From contig NZ_CANMAA010000003.1 of assembly GCF_947495735.1 (NCBI RefSeq), positions 372,001-436,000 of the forward strand: a DNA stretch of 64,000 bases, read 5' to 3'. Positions 33,780 through 42,249 of this stretch are shown here, in pieces. How positions within the stretch are numbered: position 1 is the first letter of the stretch; every line of letters starts with the position of its first letter. The notes under the pieces are model-generated. The model was not told the DNA's origin and searched no databases. It was given only the letters and a program-made list of their open reading frames with translations. The DNA is from an uncultured Pseudokineococcus sp. (GTDB lineage Bacteria > Actinomycetota > Actinomycetes > Actinomycetales > Quadrisphaeraceae). The position numbers and the translations under genes are program-made.

Positions 33780-34750
33780 GCCGGGTTCTCCTGCGTCGTC
33801 GCGGGGCTCTGGTCGGAGGTGCGCAGGGGGCGCGGGCTGCCGAGCTCGACGGACGGGCGCCCGCACGAGGAGATGTAGCGGGCGGTGCGCTGCGCGATCG
33901 GCAGCGGCACGTCGGGCTCGCACGGGTAGAGGTCGTGCTCGACGATCGCGAACACGTCCAGCCCGAGCTCCTCGACGGCCTCGAGGATCGGCGGCAGGTC
34001 CGGGACGCCCTGCGGCGGCTCGATCATCGAGCCGCGCTGCACGGCCGTCGGGAAGGCCAGGTCCTGCTCGAGCACCTCGGCGACGACGGCCGGGTCCACC
34101 TGCTTGAGGTGCAGGTAGCCGATCCGCTCGGGGTAGCGGCGGATCAGGTCGAGGTTGTCCCCGCCGTAGTAGCTGACGTGGCCGGTGTCGAGGCACAGCG
34201 GCACGAGCTCGGGGTCGGTCTCGGCGAGGAAGCGCTCGATGTCGCCCTGGTAGCCGACGTGGCTGTCGGCGTGCGGGTGGAACGCGATGGAGAGGCCGAA
34301 CTCGTCGCGCACGGCGCGGCCGAGGCGGTCCATGCCGGTGGCGAGGGCCTTCCACCGGTCGTCGTCGAGGTGGCGGCTCTCGATCGCCTCGCCGGTCCGG
34401 TGGTCGCGCCACACGTCGGGGATGACCACGACGTGCGTGCCGCCCATGGCCCTCGTCAGGCTCGCGACGTCGCCGACCTGCGCCCAGACGGCGTCCCAGC
34501 TGTCGGGCCGGTGCAGGTGCTCGAAGACGGTCCCGGCGGAGACCTTCAGCCCCCGGGAGCCGAGCTCGTCGGCGAGCTGCGAGGGGTCGGTCGGCAGGTA
34601 CCCGTAGGGGCCGAGCTCGATCCACTCGTACCCGCAGCTGGCGACCTCGTCGAGGAACCGCTGCCACGGCACCTGCTGCGGGTCGTCGGGGAACCACACG
34701 CCCCACGAGTCGGGCGCCGACCCGACCCTGATGCGGCTGCTGCTGGCCAT
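33776..34750 (-). CDS. iolE: Myo-inosose-2 dehydratase
   Basis: A 324-residue TIM-barrel lyase. The N-terminal pattern [20 protein letters not shown] is diagnostic for IolE, followed by [27 protein letters not shown] and [14 protein letters not shown], which supply the metal site. It removes water from 2-keto-myo-inositol to give 3D-(3,5/4)-trihydroxycyclohexane-1,2-dione, the IolD substrate. A short Ser/Pro/Thr-rich tail extends past the barrel. The ATG at 34750 is 67 bases downstream of iolD across a G-rich gap. Confidence 0.9.
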   Translation of the reverse strand: MASSSRIRVGSAPDSWGVWFPDDPQQVPWQRFLDEVASCGYEWIELGPYGYLPTDPSQLADELGSRGLKVSAGTVFEHLHRPDSWDAVWAQVGDVASLTRAMGGTHVVVIPDVWRDHRTGEAIESRHLDDDRWKALATGMDRLGRAVRDEFGLSIAFHPHADSHVGYQGDIERFLAETDPELVPLCLDTGHVSYYGGDNLDLIRRYPERIGYLHLKQVDPAVVAEVLEQDLAFPTAVQRGSMIEPPQGVPDLPPILEAVEELGLDVFAIVEHDLYPCEPDVPLPIAQRTARYISSCGRPSVELGSPRPLRTSDQSPATTQENPA

Positions 34751-34780
34751 GCGTGCTGCTCCTTCGCGTCGTGCGTGCCC

Positions 34781-34805
34781 GGGGTGCCGGGCCGGGGGGG
34801 TGGGG
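34781..34805 (+). other. G-quadruplex motif between iolD and iolE
   Basis: Guanine runs of 4, 3, 7 and 4 with loops TGCC, CC and T on the + strand, again the template strand of the operon. Confidence 0.65.
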
Positions 34806-34817
34806 TGCGGCGGGCCG

Positions 34818-36752
34818 TCAGTCGACCGCAGGCCGCAGGTAGGGGTGCTGGGCGCTCTTCCACCGGTCGTGGACGGCGCGCGCGCCGCGGGTGCTCTCGA
34901 GCTCGGAGACCTCGCTGACCGGGACCTCCCACCAGGACTCGCTGGAGGGCGCGTCGACGAGCGGGTCCGTCGTCACGTGCACGACGGTCGTGCGCTCGCT
35001 CGCCCGGGCCGTCCGCAGCGCCTGCTCGAAGGAGGCCGCGTCGTCGGCGACGAGGACGTCCACGCCGAGGCTCGCGGCGTTGGCGGCCAGGTCCACCGGC
35101 AGCACCCCGCCGTCGAGGCGCCCGGAGTCCGCGGACCGGTAGCGGTACCGCGTGCCGAAGCGCTGGCTCCCGAGGGACTCGGACAGGGCGCCGATCGAGG
35201 CGTACCCGTGGTTCTGCACGAGGACGACGACGACCTTGACGCCCTCCTGGACGGCGGTCACCAGCTCGGTGGCCATCATCAGGTAGCTGCCGTCGCCGAC
35301 CATGACGAAGACCTCGCGGTCGGGCGCCGCCATCCGCACGCCGATGCCGCCGGCCACCTCGTAGCCCATGCAGGAGTAGCCGTACTCGACGTGGTAGCCC
35401 TTGCGCTCCCGCGCGCGCCACATCTTGTGCAGGTCGCCGGGCATGGAGCCCGCGGCGCAGACGACGACGTCGCGGGGGTCCGAGACGCCCTCGACGATCC
35501 CGATCACCTGGTTCTGCGTGAGCAGGCCCCCCGCGCCGGAGATCGAGGGGTCGCGCACGGCGTCGACCTCGTCCTCCCAGCGCTGCTTCTCCGCGGCGGT
35601 GCGCTCGCGGTGCGCGTCGGTCACCGACCAGCCCTCGAGGGCGTCGGCCAGGGCCTCCAGCGCCTCGCGGGCGTCGGCGTGCACGGTGGCGCCGGCGTGC
35701 TTGGCGGCGTCCAGCGCGGTGACGTTGATGTTGACGAACCGGACGCCGGGGTGGCTGAACGCCGTGCGCGACGCCGTCGTGAAGTCCTGGTAGCGGGTGC
35801 CGACGCCGATGACGACGTCCGCGTCCCGCGCCAGGGCGTTGGCCGCCGTCGTGCCGGTGGACCCGATGGCGCCGAGCGACTGCGGGTGGTCGAACGGCAG
35901 CGCGCCCTTGCCGGCCTGGGACTGGCCGACCGGGATGCCCGTCGCCGAGGCCAGGCGGTCGAGCGCCTCGCTCGCCCCGGAGTAGATGACGCCGCCGCCG
36001 GCCACGAGCAGCGGCCGCTCGGCGGAGCGGATGACCGCGAGCGCCCGCTCGAGCTCGGCCCGCTGCGGCACCGGGCGCCCGACGTGCCAGGTGCGCTCGG
36101 CGAAGAGGTCGACGGGGAAGTCGTGGGCCTCGGCCTGGACGTCCTGCGGGAAGCACACCGTGACGGCGCCCGTCTCGGCGGGGTCGGTGAGGACCCGCAT
36201 CGCCCCCGTCAGGGCGCCGGCGAGCTGCTCGGGCCGCCAGACGCGGTCGAAGTACCGGGAGACCGGGCGGAAGGCGTCGTTGACCGTGACGTCGCCGCTG
36301 CCCGGCTGCTCGAGCTCCTGCAGCAGCGCGCCGGCGGAGCGGGTGGCGAAGGTGTCGGCCGGCAGGAGCAGCACGGGCAGGCGGTTGATCGTCGCGAGCG
36401 CGGCGCCGGTGACCATGTTGGTGGCGCCCGGACCCACGCTGGTGGTCACGGCCCACGTCTGCAGCCGGTCCTTGGCGCGGGCGTAGGCGACCGCGGTGTG
36501 CACCATCGCCTGCTCGTTGCGGCCGAGGACGTAGGGCAGCAGGTCGGGGTCCTCCAGCTCGGACTGCAGCAGCGCCTGGCCGAGGCCCGCGACGTTGCCG
36601 TGCCCGAAGATGCCGAAGCAGCCGGCGAACAGCCGCTGCCGCTCGCCGTCGCGCTCCGTCCACTGGGCGGCGAGGAAGCGGACCACGGCCTGGGAGACGG
36701 TGAGCCGCACCGTCTCGACCTCGGCGGGGGGTGCGTACGCCGGCTCGCTCAC
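34818..36752 (-). CDS. iolD: 3D-(3,5/4)-trihydroxycyclohexane-1,2-dione acylhydrolase
   Basis: A 644-residue thiamine-diphosphate enzyme that opens the inositol-derived ring to 5-deoxyglucuronate. The N-terminal Pyr domain has GHGNVAGLGQAL and YVLGRNEQAMVHTAVAYARA with the catalytic Glu; the PP domain has the cofactor motif GDGSYLMMATELVTA ending in QNHGYASIG (GDG-x-N). Length is typical of IolD. The GTG overlaps the iolB stop by four bases. It is the most strongly diagnostic gene of the cluster. Confidence 0.96.
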   Translation of the reverse strand: MSEPAYAPPAEVETVRLTVSQAVVRFLAAQWTERDGERQRLFAGCFGIFGHGNVAGLGQALLQSELEDPDLLPYVLGRNEQAMVHTAVAYARAKDRLQTWAVTTSVGPGATNMVTGAALATINRLPVLLLPADTFATRSAGALLQELEQPGSGDVTVNDAFRPVSRYFDRVWRPEQLAGALTGAMRVLTDPAETGAVTVCFPQDVQAEAHDFPVDLFAERTWHVGRPVPQRAELERALAVIRSAERPLLVAGGGVIYSGASEALDRLASATGIPVGQSQAGKGALPFDHPQSLGAIGSTGTTAANALARDADVVIGVGTRYQDFTTASRTAFSHPGVRFVNINVTALDAAKHAGATVHADAREALEALADALEGWSVTDAHRERTAAEKQRWEDEVDAVRDPSISGAGGLLTQNQVIGIVEGVSDPRDVVVCAAGSMPGDLHKMWRARERKGYHVEYGYSCMGYEVAGGIGVRMAAPDREVFVMVGDGSYLMMATELVTAVQEGVKVVVVLVQNHGYASIGALSESLGSQRFGTRYRYRSADSGRLDGGVLPVDLAANAASLGVDVLVADDAASFEQALRTARASERTTVVHVTTDPLVDAPSSESWWEVPVSEVSELESTRGARAVHDRWKSAQHPYLRPAVD

Positions 36753-37687
36753 CGCTGGGCTCCTTCGCTCGTGCTGGGACTCGTCCGGCTGTGGGCCGGA
36801 GGGGCGCCGGGCCTCAGCGGCAGGCGGGGGTCGACCTCCTGGTCGGCCCAGGTGCCCCGGACCCACGCGTGCTCGGGGTCGTCGACGATGCGCCAGGCCC
36901 GCTCCTGCCCGGGGCCGGCCATGACGTTGAGGTAGTACAGGTGGTGCCCCGGCGAGGCGACGGACGGGCCGTGCCAGCCGTGCGGCACGAGGACGACGTC
37001 GCGGTCGCGGACCTCCTCGAGGACCTCGATCGGCCGCTCGGGGGTGCCGTAGACGCGGTGGTAGCCGAAGCCCCGCTGGCCCTGCGGGCCCGGGGCGACC
37101 TCGAAGTAGTAGATCTCCTCGAGCTCGGACTCGACCTCGGACGTCTCGTCGTGCTTGTGCGGCGGGTAGGACGACCAGTTGCCGGCGGGCGTCACCACCT
37201 CGCAGGCGATGACCGCGTCGGCCTCGAAGACTCCGGCCGTGGCGAAGTTGCGCACCTCGCGGCTGCTGCGGCCCGCACCGCGGAGCTCGACGGGCACGTC
37301 GGCCGCGGGGCCGTACCGGAACGGCAGGCGGCGCCGGGCCCGCGCGGCGCACAGCGCGAAGCGGCCCCCGCCCGCGCTCGTCAGCACGGCCGTCGCCCCC
37401 GGCGGCAGGTAGGCGAAGTCGGTGGGCCCGTCGAAGACGCCCGCCCGTCCGGCCAGCTCGGCGCGCTCGCCCTCGCACTCGACGTCGAGGGCCCCGGAGA
37501 GGGGGACGACGACGACCTCGTCCTCGCCCGTCGCGAGCTCGTGCGACCCGCCGGCCGCGAGCGCCAGGACGCGCAGGCCGGAGTGGCCCCAGCCCGCCGA
37601 CTCGGGGGTCACCTCCAGCTCGTACGGCCCGGAGGCCGCGCTGCCCGCGGGCAGGTGGAGGGCGGACGGCTGCGCTGCCGGGCTCAT
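36749..37687 (-). CDS. iolB: 5-deoxy-glucuronate isomerase
   Basis: A 312-residue bicupin that converts 5-deoxyglucuronate to 5-dehydro-2-deoxygluconate. The metal-binding cupin motif is PPHKHDE followed by EEIYYFE, with a later VLVPHGWHGPS. The short His-rich C-terminal segment HHLYYLNVMAGPGQERAW is typical of IolB. It overlaps iolD by four bases and follows the aldolase gene after an 82-base G-rich gap. Confidence 0.93.
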   Translation of the reverse strand: MSPAAQPSALHLPAGSAASGPYELEVTPESAGWGHSGLRVLALAAGGSHELATGEDEVVVVPLSGALDVECEGERAELAGRAGVFDGPTDFAYLPPGATAVLTSAGGGRFALCAARARRRLPFRYGPAADVPVELRGAGRSSREVRNFATAGVFEADAVIACEVVTPAGNWSSYPPHKHDETSEVESELEEIYYFEVAPGPQGQRGFGYHRVYGTPERPIEVLEEVRDRDVVLVPHGWHGPSVASPGHHLYYLNVMAGPGQERAWRIVDDPEHAWVRGTWADQEVDPRLPLRPGAPPAHSRTSPSTSEGAQR

Positions 37688-37701
37688 GGTGCGGGCTCCT
37701 C

Positions 37702-37726
37702 GGGGTGGGGTCTGTGCGGGAGTGGG
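37702..37726 (+). other. G-quadruplex motif between the aldolase gene and iolB
   Basis: Guanine runs of 4, 4, 3 and 3 with loops of 1, 7 and 3 bases on the + strand. It is weaker than the motif before iolA but in the same orientation. Confidence 0.5.
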
Positions 37727-37769
37727 TCTGCGTGCAGCGGGTCTCGGCGCGCTGCACCGGGCCGCGTCG

Positions 37770-38741
37770 TCAGCGGACGAGCGAGACGGCCGTGTCGACG
37801 GCCGCGGCGACGTCGTCGTCCTGCGGGTACAGCAGGGTCCGCCCGACCACCAGGCCGCGCACGGACGGCAGGGCCAGGGCCGAGCGCCAGCGCGCGTAGG
37901 TCTCCTCCGGCGCGTCCGTCGGGTCCCCGCCGAGCAGGAGGGTGGGCAGCGTCGTCGCCGCCATCACGCGCTCCATCTCGTGCACCACGGGCAGCTTCAT
38001 CCAGGTGTGGGCGGAGGTGGCGCCGAGGCCCTGCGTGATGTGCACGGACTTGATCACGGCGTCGGCCGACAGGTCGTTGACCACCCGGCCGCCCGGCCCG
38101 TCGGGGCGGCGCGCCATGAACGGCTCGAGCATGCAGACGACACCGGCTCGGGCGCACTCGGTCACGGCACGACCCGCGGCCTCGAGCATCCCCACCGTGC
38201 TCGGGTCCTCGAGGTCGATCCGGTTGAGCATCTTGGCGGCGTCGAAGCGCGCGGCGACGACGCCGGGGACGTCGTACCCCGTCATCCGGTCGTCGAGCTC
38301 GAACGTCGCGCCCGCGAGCCCGCCCCGGTTCATCGAGGCGACGACGACCTTGTCCTCGAGCGCCCCCAGGAGCAGGAGGTCCTCGGCGACGTCGGCCGTC
38401 GCGAGCAGGCCGTCCACGCCCGGGCGGGCGAGCGCCGAACGCAGGCGGTCGAGCATGTCGCGCCGGTCGTGCATCGCCGTCGGGCGCCCCTGCGCCGCGA
38501 GGGCGCCGCGGGCGGGGTGGTCGGCCGCGACGAGCATGAGCCGGCCGTCCGCGGGCAGGAAGGACGGACGACGCCGGCGCGCCGCGAGGGCTCGCGCGAC
38601 GGCGCGCGGCTCCCGGGCGCGCAGCTCGGTGACCTCGTCGTAGGTCCGGCACAGCGGGGCCGGCGCGCTCACCGCCGCCGCCGCACCGGCGGTCGAGCCG
38701 AGCGGAGGGGCGCCGGGGGCGAGCGCGGCGGCCTCAGGCAC
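37770..38741 (-). CDS. Class I-type aldolase of the iol operon (Cgl0158 family; probable DKGP aldolase)
   Basis: A 323-residue beta/alpha-barrel protein of the actinobacterial Cgl0158-like family, always found in iol clusters. MLVAADHPARGAL opens the barrel, and IKSVHITQGLGATSAHTWMK contains candidate Schiff-base lysines. It sits where the 6-phospho-5-dehydro-2-deoxygluconate aldolase (IolJ) should be, cleaving to dihydroxyacetone phosphate and malonate semialdehyde. No other aldolase is in the cluster. The role is inferred from context. It overlaps iolC by eight bases. Confidence 0.75.
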   Translation of the reverse strand: MPEAAALAPGAPPLGSTAGAAAAVSAPAPLCRTYDEVTELRAREPRAVARALAARRRRPSFLPADGRLMLVAADHPARGALAAQGRPTAMHDRRDMLDRLRSALARPGVDGLLATADVAEDLLLLGALEDKVVVASMNRGGLAGATFELDDRMTGYDVPGVVAARFDAAKMLNRIDLEDPSTVGMLEAAGRAVTECARAGVVCMLEPFMARRPDGPGGRVVNDLSADAVIKSVHITQGLGATSAHTWMKLPVVHEMERVMAATTLPTLLLGGDPTDAPEETYARWRSALALPSVRGLVVGRTLLYPQDDDVAAAVDTAVSLVR

Positions 38742-39783
38742 GACCAGCCCCCTCGGTGGCGGCGTGGGCGCGCACGTGGGCGTCCACCTCCTCGTGCGTG
38801 GGCATGGCGGTGGAGCACTCCAGGCGCGAGGCGACGATGGCGCCGGCGGCGTTGCAGCGCCGCAGCACCTCCTCCAGCGGCAGCCCCGCCAGCAGGCCGT
38901 CGCACAGGGAGCCGCCGAAGGCGTCGCCCGCCCCGAGGCCGTTGACGACGTCCACCGGGGTCGGCGGGACGACGACGCGCTCGTCGCGCGTCTTGCCGAG
39001 GACGCCGCGCGGCCCCTGCTTCACGACGGCGAGCTGGACCCCCCGCTCCAGCAGCGCGTCGGCGGCGCGGTCGGGATCGGTCTCGCCGACCGCGACCTCG
39101 CACTCCTCGCGGTTGCCGACGGCGACGGTCACGTGCTCCAGCGCCCGCGAGACCTGCTCGGCCGCGGCCTCCTTCGACTCCCAGAACACCGGCCGGTAGT
39201 CGAGGTCGAGGACGGTGTGCTCGCGACGGGCCCGGGCCTCCCACGCCGCGTGGTGGGCCTCGCGGCTCGGGGACTCCGACAGGCCGGTGACGGTGCACCA
39301 GAACAGGTCCGCCGAGCGGACGGCGTCGAGGTCGAGGTCCTCGGGGCGCACCTGGAGGTCCGGGGCCTTGGGGCGCCGGTAGAAGTAGATCGGGAAGTCG
39401 TCGGGCGGGAAGATCTCGCAGAAGGTCACCGGGGTCGCGTGCTCGGGGTCGAGGACGACGTGCTGGTCGTCCACGCCGAGGTCGCGCAGCGCCCGGCGCA
39501 CGAAGCGCCCGAACGGGTCGTCGCCGACCCCGCTCACGAGCGCCGAGCGGCGCCCCAGCCGCGCCGCGGCCACGGCCACGTTGGCGGCGCTGCCCCCGAG
39601 GTACTTCCCGAACGTCTCGACGTCCTCGAGGCCCACACCGGTCTGCAGCGGGTACACGTCCACCCCGCTGCGCCCGAAGGCCAGCACCTCGAGCCGTCCT
39701 GCTCCTGCGAGCACCTCGTCCTCCACGTCCTCGTGGCCTCCGGCCGGCCGGTCGGGCCGTCCGCGCAGCACTCTGCTCCCCAC
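38734..39783 (-). CDS. iolC: 5-dehydro-2-deoxygluconokinase
   Basis: A 349-residue PfkB-family kinase that phosphorylates 5-dehydro-2-deoxygluconate. VLAFGRSGVDVYPLQTGVGL and TFGKYLGGSAANVAVAAARL are IolC-type; VVNGLGAGDAFGGSLCDGLL carries the catalytic Asp and anion hole. The first 30 residues after the GTG at 39783 are extra compared with typical IolC, so a start further in is possible. First gene of the iol operon, divergent from the GntR regulator, with a TTGTCC/GGACAA repeat directly upstream. Confidence 0.93.
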   Translation of the reverse strand: MGSRVLRGRPDRPAGGHEDVEDEVLAGAGRLEVLAFGRSGVDVYPLQTGVGLEDVETFGKYLGGSAANVAVAAARLGRRSALVSGVGDDPFGRFVRRALRDLGVDDQHVVLDPEHATPVTFCEIFPPDDFPIYFYRRPKAPDLQVRPEDLDLDAVRSADLFWCTVTGLSESPSREAHHAAWEARARREHTVLDLDYRPVFWESKEAAAEQVSRALEHVTVAVGNREECEVAVGETDPDRAADALLERGVQLAVVKQGPRGVLGKTRDERVVVPPTPVDVVNGLGAGDAFGGSLCDGLLAGLPLEEVLRRCNAAGAIVASRLECSTAMPTHEEVDAHVRAHAATEGAGRA

Positions 39784-39803
39784 CGCACGAGCGTGTCAAC
39801 GCT

Positions 39804-39823
39804 TTGTCCGGTCATATGGACAA
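39804..39823. promoter_or_regulatory. Operator between iolC and the GntR regulator gene
   Basis: Inverted repeat TTGTCC-8 bp-GGACAA, 21 bases before the iolC start. Its left part TTGTCCGGTC matches TTGTCAGGAC (the complement of the 10-mer at 25759 and 30076) at 8 of 10 positions. Probably bound by the adjacent GntR-family protein to repress iolC and itself until an inositol intermediate accumulates. Confidence 0.6.
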
Positions 39824-39912
39824 CGCGACGGCCGTTCATCACGTCACCCCGCTCTGGCACCATGGGCCCTCCCGACGGCGCCGTCGCCCGGGAGGACCCG
39901 AGGAGGACCGCC

Positions 39913-40671
39913 GTGGTGGCCACCCCGCCCGCGAGCCCGTCGGCGCCGCAGTTCGACGTCGACCGCTCCAGCCCGACCCCGCTCTACTACCAGCTGTCGC
40001 AGGCCATGGAGCGGGCCATCACCGACGGCGCGCTGCCTGCCGGGTCGCGGCTGGAGAACGAGATCGCCCTGGCCCAGCGCTACGGGCTCTCGCGGCCCAC
40101 CATCCGGCGCGCCGTCCAGGAGCTGGTGGACAAGGGCATGCTCGTGCGCAAGCGCGGCGTCGGCACGCAGGTGGTGCAGTCCCCCGTCAGCCGGTCGGTC
40201 GACCTCACGAGCCTCTACGACGACCTCGCGCGCGCCGGCGGGGCCCCCACGACGTCGGTCCTGGAGCTCGCGCGCGAGCCGGCGTCCGCGGACGTCGCCG
40301 CCGCGCTGGGCGTGGCCGAGGGCGACGAGATCACCCGCCTCGTCCGCCTCCGCCGCACGCACGGCGAGCCGCTGGCCCTGCTGACCAACCACCTCCCGGG
40401 CCGCTTCACCCTGACCCAGGAGGACCTCGCGGACCACGGCCTCTACCAGCACCTGCGCGCCCAGGGGGTGCACCTGAGCGTGGCCCACCAGAAGATCGGG
40501 GCGCGCCTGGCGGGCGCCCGGGAGGCGAAGCTCCTGGACGAGGCGCCGCGGGCGGCCCTGCTGACGATGGAGCGCACGGCCTACGACGACTACGGGACGG
40601 TCGTCGAGCACGGCACCCACGCCTACCGCGCCTCCCGCTACGAGTTCTCCACCACGCTCGTCGACCGCTGA
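39913..40671 (+). CDS. GntR-family (HutC/UTRA) regulator, probable inositol repressor
   Basis: A 252-residue regulator. The N-terminal winged helix has PTPLYYQLSQAMERAI, LPSEN-like GSRLENEIALAQRYGLSRPT and IRRAVQELVDKGML; the rest is a UTRA ligand domain (VYLRRTHG-like LVRLRRTHGEPLALLTNHLP). By position and family it should be the IolR-type repressor of the divergent iol operon. The GTG at 39913 has GAGGAGGACC upstream, which decides this start over an in-frame ATG at 39862. Confidence 0.85.
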   Translation: MVATPPASPSAPQFDVDRSSPTPLYYQLSQAMERAITDGALPAGSRLENEIALAQRYGLSRPTIRRAVQELVDKGMLVRKRGVGTQVVQSPVSRSVDLTSLYDDLARAGGAPTTSVLELAREPASADVAAALGVAEGDEITRLVRLRRTHGEPLALLTNHLPGRFTLTQEDLADHGLYQHLRAQGVHLSVAHQKIGARLAGAREAKLLDEAPRAALLTMERTAYDDYGTVVEHGTHAYRASRYEFSTTLVDR

Positions 40672-40763
40672 GCCCTCGCCGCGCGACCCACCACGCCGTC
40701 CCACCGGGAGGGCCCGACCACGCCGGCCCGCCGGCAGCGCCGCACGGCGCGGAGGAGGCACGC

Positions 40764-41780
40764 ATGAGCGCAGCGACGCAGGGCCGAGGGCTCGTCCTCG
40801 GCGTCGTGGGCACGGGGCGGATCGGCGCGATGCACGCCCGCAACGCCGTGCAGACCCCGGGCGTCTCGCAGGTGCTGCTGGTCGACGCCGCCCCCGAGCA
40901 GGCCGAGCGCGTCGCGCGCTCGGTGGGCGCGGACGCCGTCGGCTCGGTGGAGGAGCTGCTGGGGCGGGTCGACGGGCTGGTCGTGGCCGCCGCGACGGCC
41001 GCGCACCCCGAGCTGGTGCGCGCGGGGGTGGACGCGGGCCTGCCGGTGCTGTGCGAGAAGCCCGTCGCGCCCGACGTCGCGTCGTCGCTGCCGGTGCTCG
41101 AGCACGTGGCCGCCGCGGGCGGCGTCGTGCAGATGGGCCACCAGCGCCGCCTGGACGCGGGCTACCTCGAGGCCCGGCGGGCGCTGCGGGCCGGCGAGCT
41201 GGGCTGGCTGCACAGCATCCGCTCCGTCACGTGCGACGCGGCGCCCCCGCCCGTCGCCTTCCTCGCGACCTCGGGCGGGATCTTCCGCGACGTCAGCGTC
41301 CACGACTTCGACGTGCTGCGGTGGCTGACCGGCGAGGAGGTCGTCGAGGTCTGGGCGCGCGGCAGCAACCTCGGGGACCCGGAGATCGGCGCCGTCGGCG
41401 ACGTCGACACGGCCCTCGCCGTCTGCACGACGAGCAGCGGGCTGCTCGCCGTCGTCACCGCCTCCCGCTACAACGGCGCCGGCCACGACGTGCGCACCGA
41501 GCTGCAGGGCTCGGAGGGCGCGCTGGTCGTGGGGCTCGACGACCGGGCGGCGCTGCGCTCCTCCGAGCGGGGCGTCACCTTCCCCGCCGGCCCGCCGCAC
41601 CCCACGTTCGCCGAGCGCTTCGCCGACGCCTACCGCGCCGAGCTGGCCGCCTTCTGCGAGCTGGTCCGCGGCGAGCGCGAGAACCCGTGCACGCCGCAGG
41701 ACGCCGTCGCCGCCTCCCGCGTGGCCGACGCCGCGCAGGAGTCCCTCGTCACCGGGCGGCCCGTGCGCGTCCTGGGCTGA
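40764..41780 (+). CDS. Gfo/Idh/MocA-family inositol dehydrogenase paralogue
   Basis: A 338-residue NAD(P)-dependent oxidoreductase. VLGVVGTGRIGAMHARNAVQ binds the cofactor, PVLCEKPVAPD is the EKP motif, and GGIFRDVSVHDFDVLRWLTG holds the catalytic Asp-x-x-x-His-type loop. This loop pattern is typical of inositol 2-dehydrogenases, so it may oxidise myo-, scyllo- or D-chiro-inositol beside iolG. It follows the regulator by 92 bases on the same strand with GGAGGAGG before the ATG, probably in one transcript with it. Confidence 0.85.
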   Translation: MSAATQGRGLVLGVVGTGRIGAMHARNAVQTPGVSQVLLVDAAPEQAERVARSVGADAVGSVEELLGRVDGLVVAAATAAHPELVRAGVDAGLPVLCEKPVAPDVASSLPVLEHVAAAGGVVQMGHQRRLDAGYLEARRALRAGELGWLHSIRSVTCDAAPPPVAFLATSGGIFRDVSVHDFDVLRWLTGEEVVEVWARGSNLGDPEIGAVGDVDTALAVCTTSSGLLAVVTASRYNGAGHDVRTELQGSEGALVVGLDDRAALRSSERGVTFPAGPPHPTFAERFADAYRAELAAFCELVRGERENPCTPQDAVAASRVADAAQESLVTGRPVRVLG

Positions 41781-41797
41781 GGAGGAGGCGGCAGCCC

Positions 41798-42160
41798 TCA
41801 GACGCGGTAGGGCCGCAGGCAGGACGCCGGCAGCCAGCCGGTGACGACGCCGGACGTGCCGTCGTCCCCCAGCGCGTAGGCGACGCGCGCCTCCCACGCG
41901 CCGACCCCGTCCCGGCGCCACCCGGCGACGACGCCGGGCATCGGGTCGGCGTCGGGCATGAGCACCCAGCAGTGCGTGCCCCGGCCACCGCGGCGCTCCG
42001 CGTCCGCCTGCTGCCGGCCCGCCACCTGCTCGTCGCCTCCGACCTGCTGGTCCCGCTCGCCGTGCCGGCCCCGCTCGTCGTGCCGGCCCTGCTCGTCGTG
42101 CTGGTCGGCGAGCGAGCGGCGGAAGGACGCCGCCCTGCTGCTCGACCACCCTCCGCCCAC
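41798..42160 (-). CDS. Small conserved-looking protein of unknown function
   Basis: A 120-residue frame. The C-terminal half, HCWVLMPDADPMPGVVAGWR and onward to GWLPASCLRPYRV, has the look of a folded SH3-like actinobacterial protein. Residues 18-58 are a low-complexity Gln/Asp/Glu/Arg/His stretch (DQHDEQGRHDERGRHGERDQ) from a decayed repeat. GTG at 42160 is tentative; the same frame may start at 42177. It converges on the dehydrogenase gene with a 17-base gap. I do not recognise a function. Confidence 0.5.
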   Translation of the reverse strand: MGGGWSSSRAASFRRSLADQHDEQGRHDERGRHGERDQQVGGDEQVAGRQQADAERRGGRGTHCWVLMPDADPMPGVVAGWRRDGVGAWEARVAYALGDDGTSGVVTGWLPASCLRPYRV

Positions 42161-42249
42161 GCGGAGTAGGTTCGCACAGGTGTTCGAGTGATCGCACGGC
42201 GCGCCCCCGGACGGGTGAGCCGCCGCGGGAGGGACGGCGGAGGGGGCGG

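Noticed and set aside
39862-39912. ATG at 39862 as start of the GntR regulator
   Set aside because: It has no ribosome site, whereas GAGGAGGACC stands right before the GTG at 39913.
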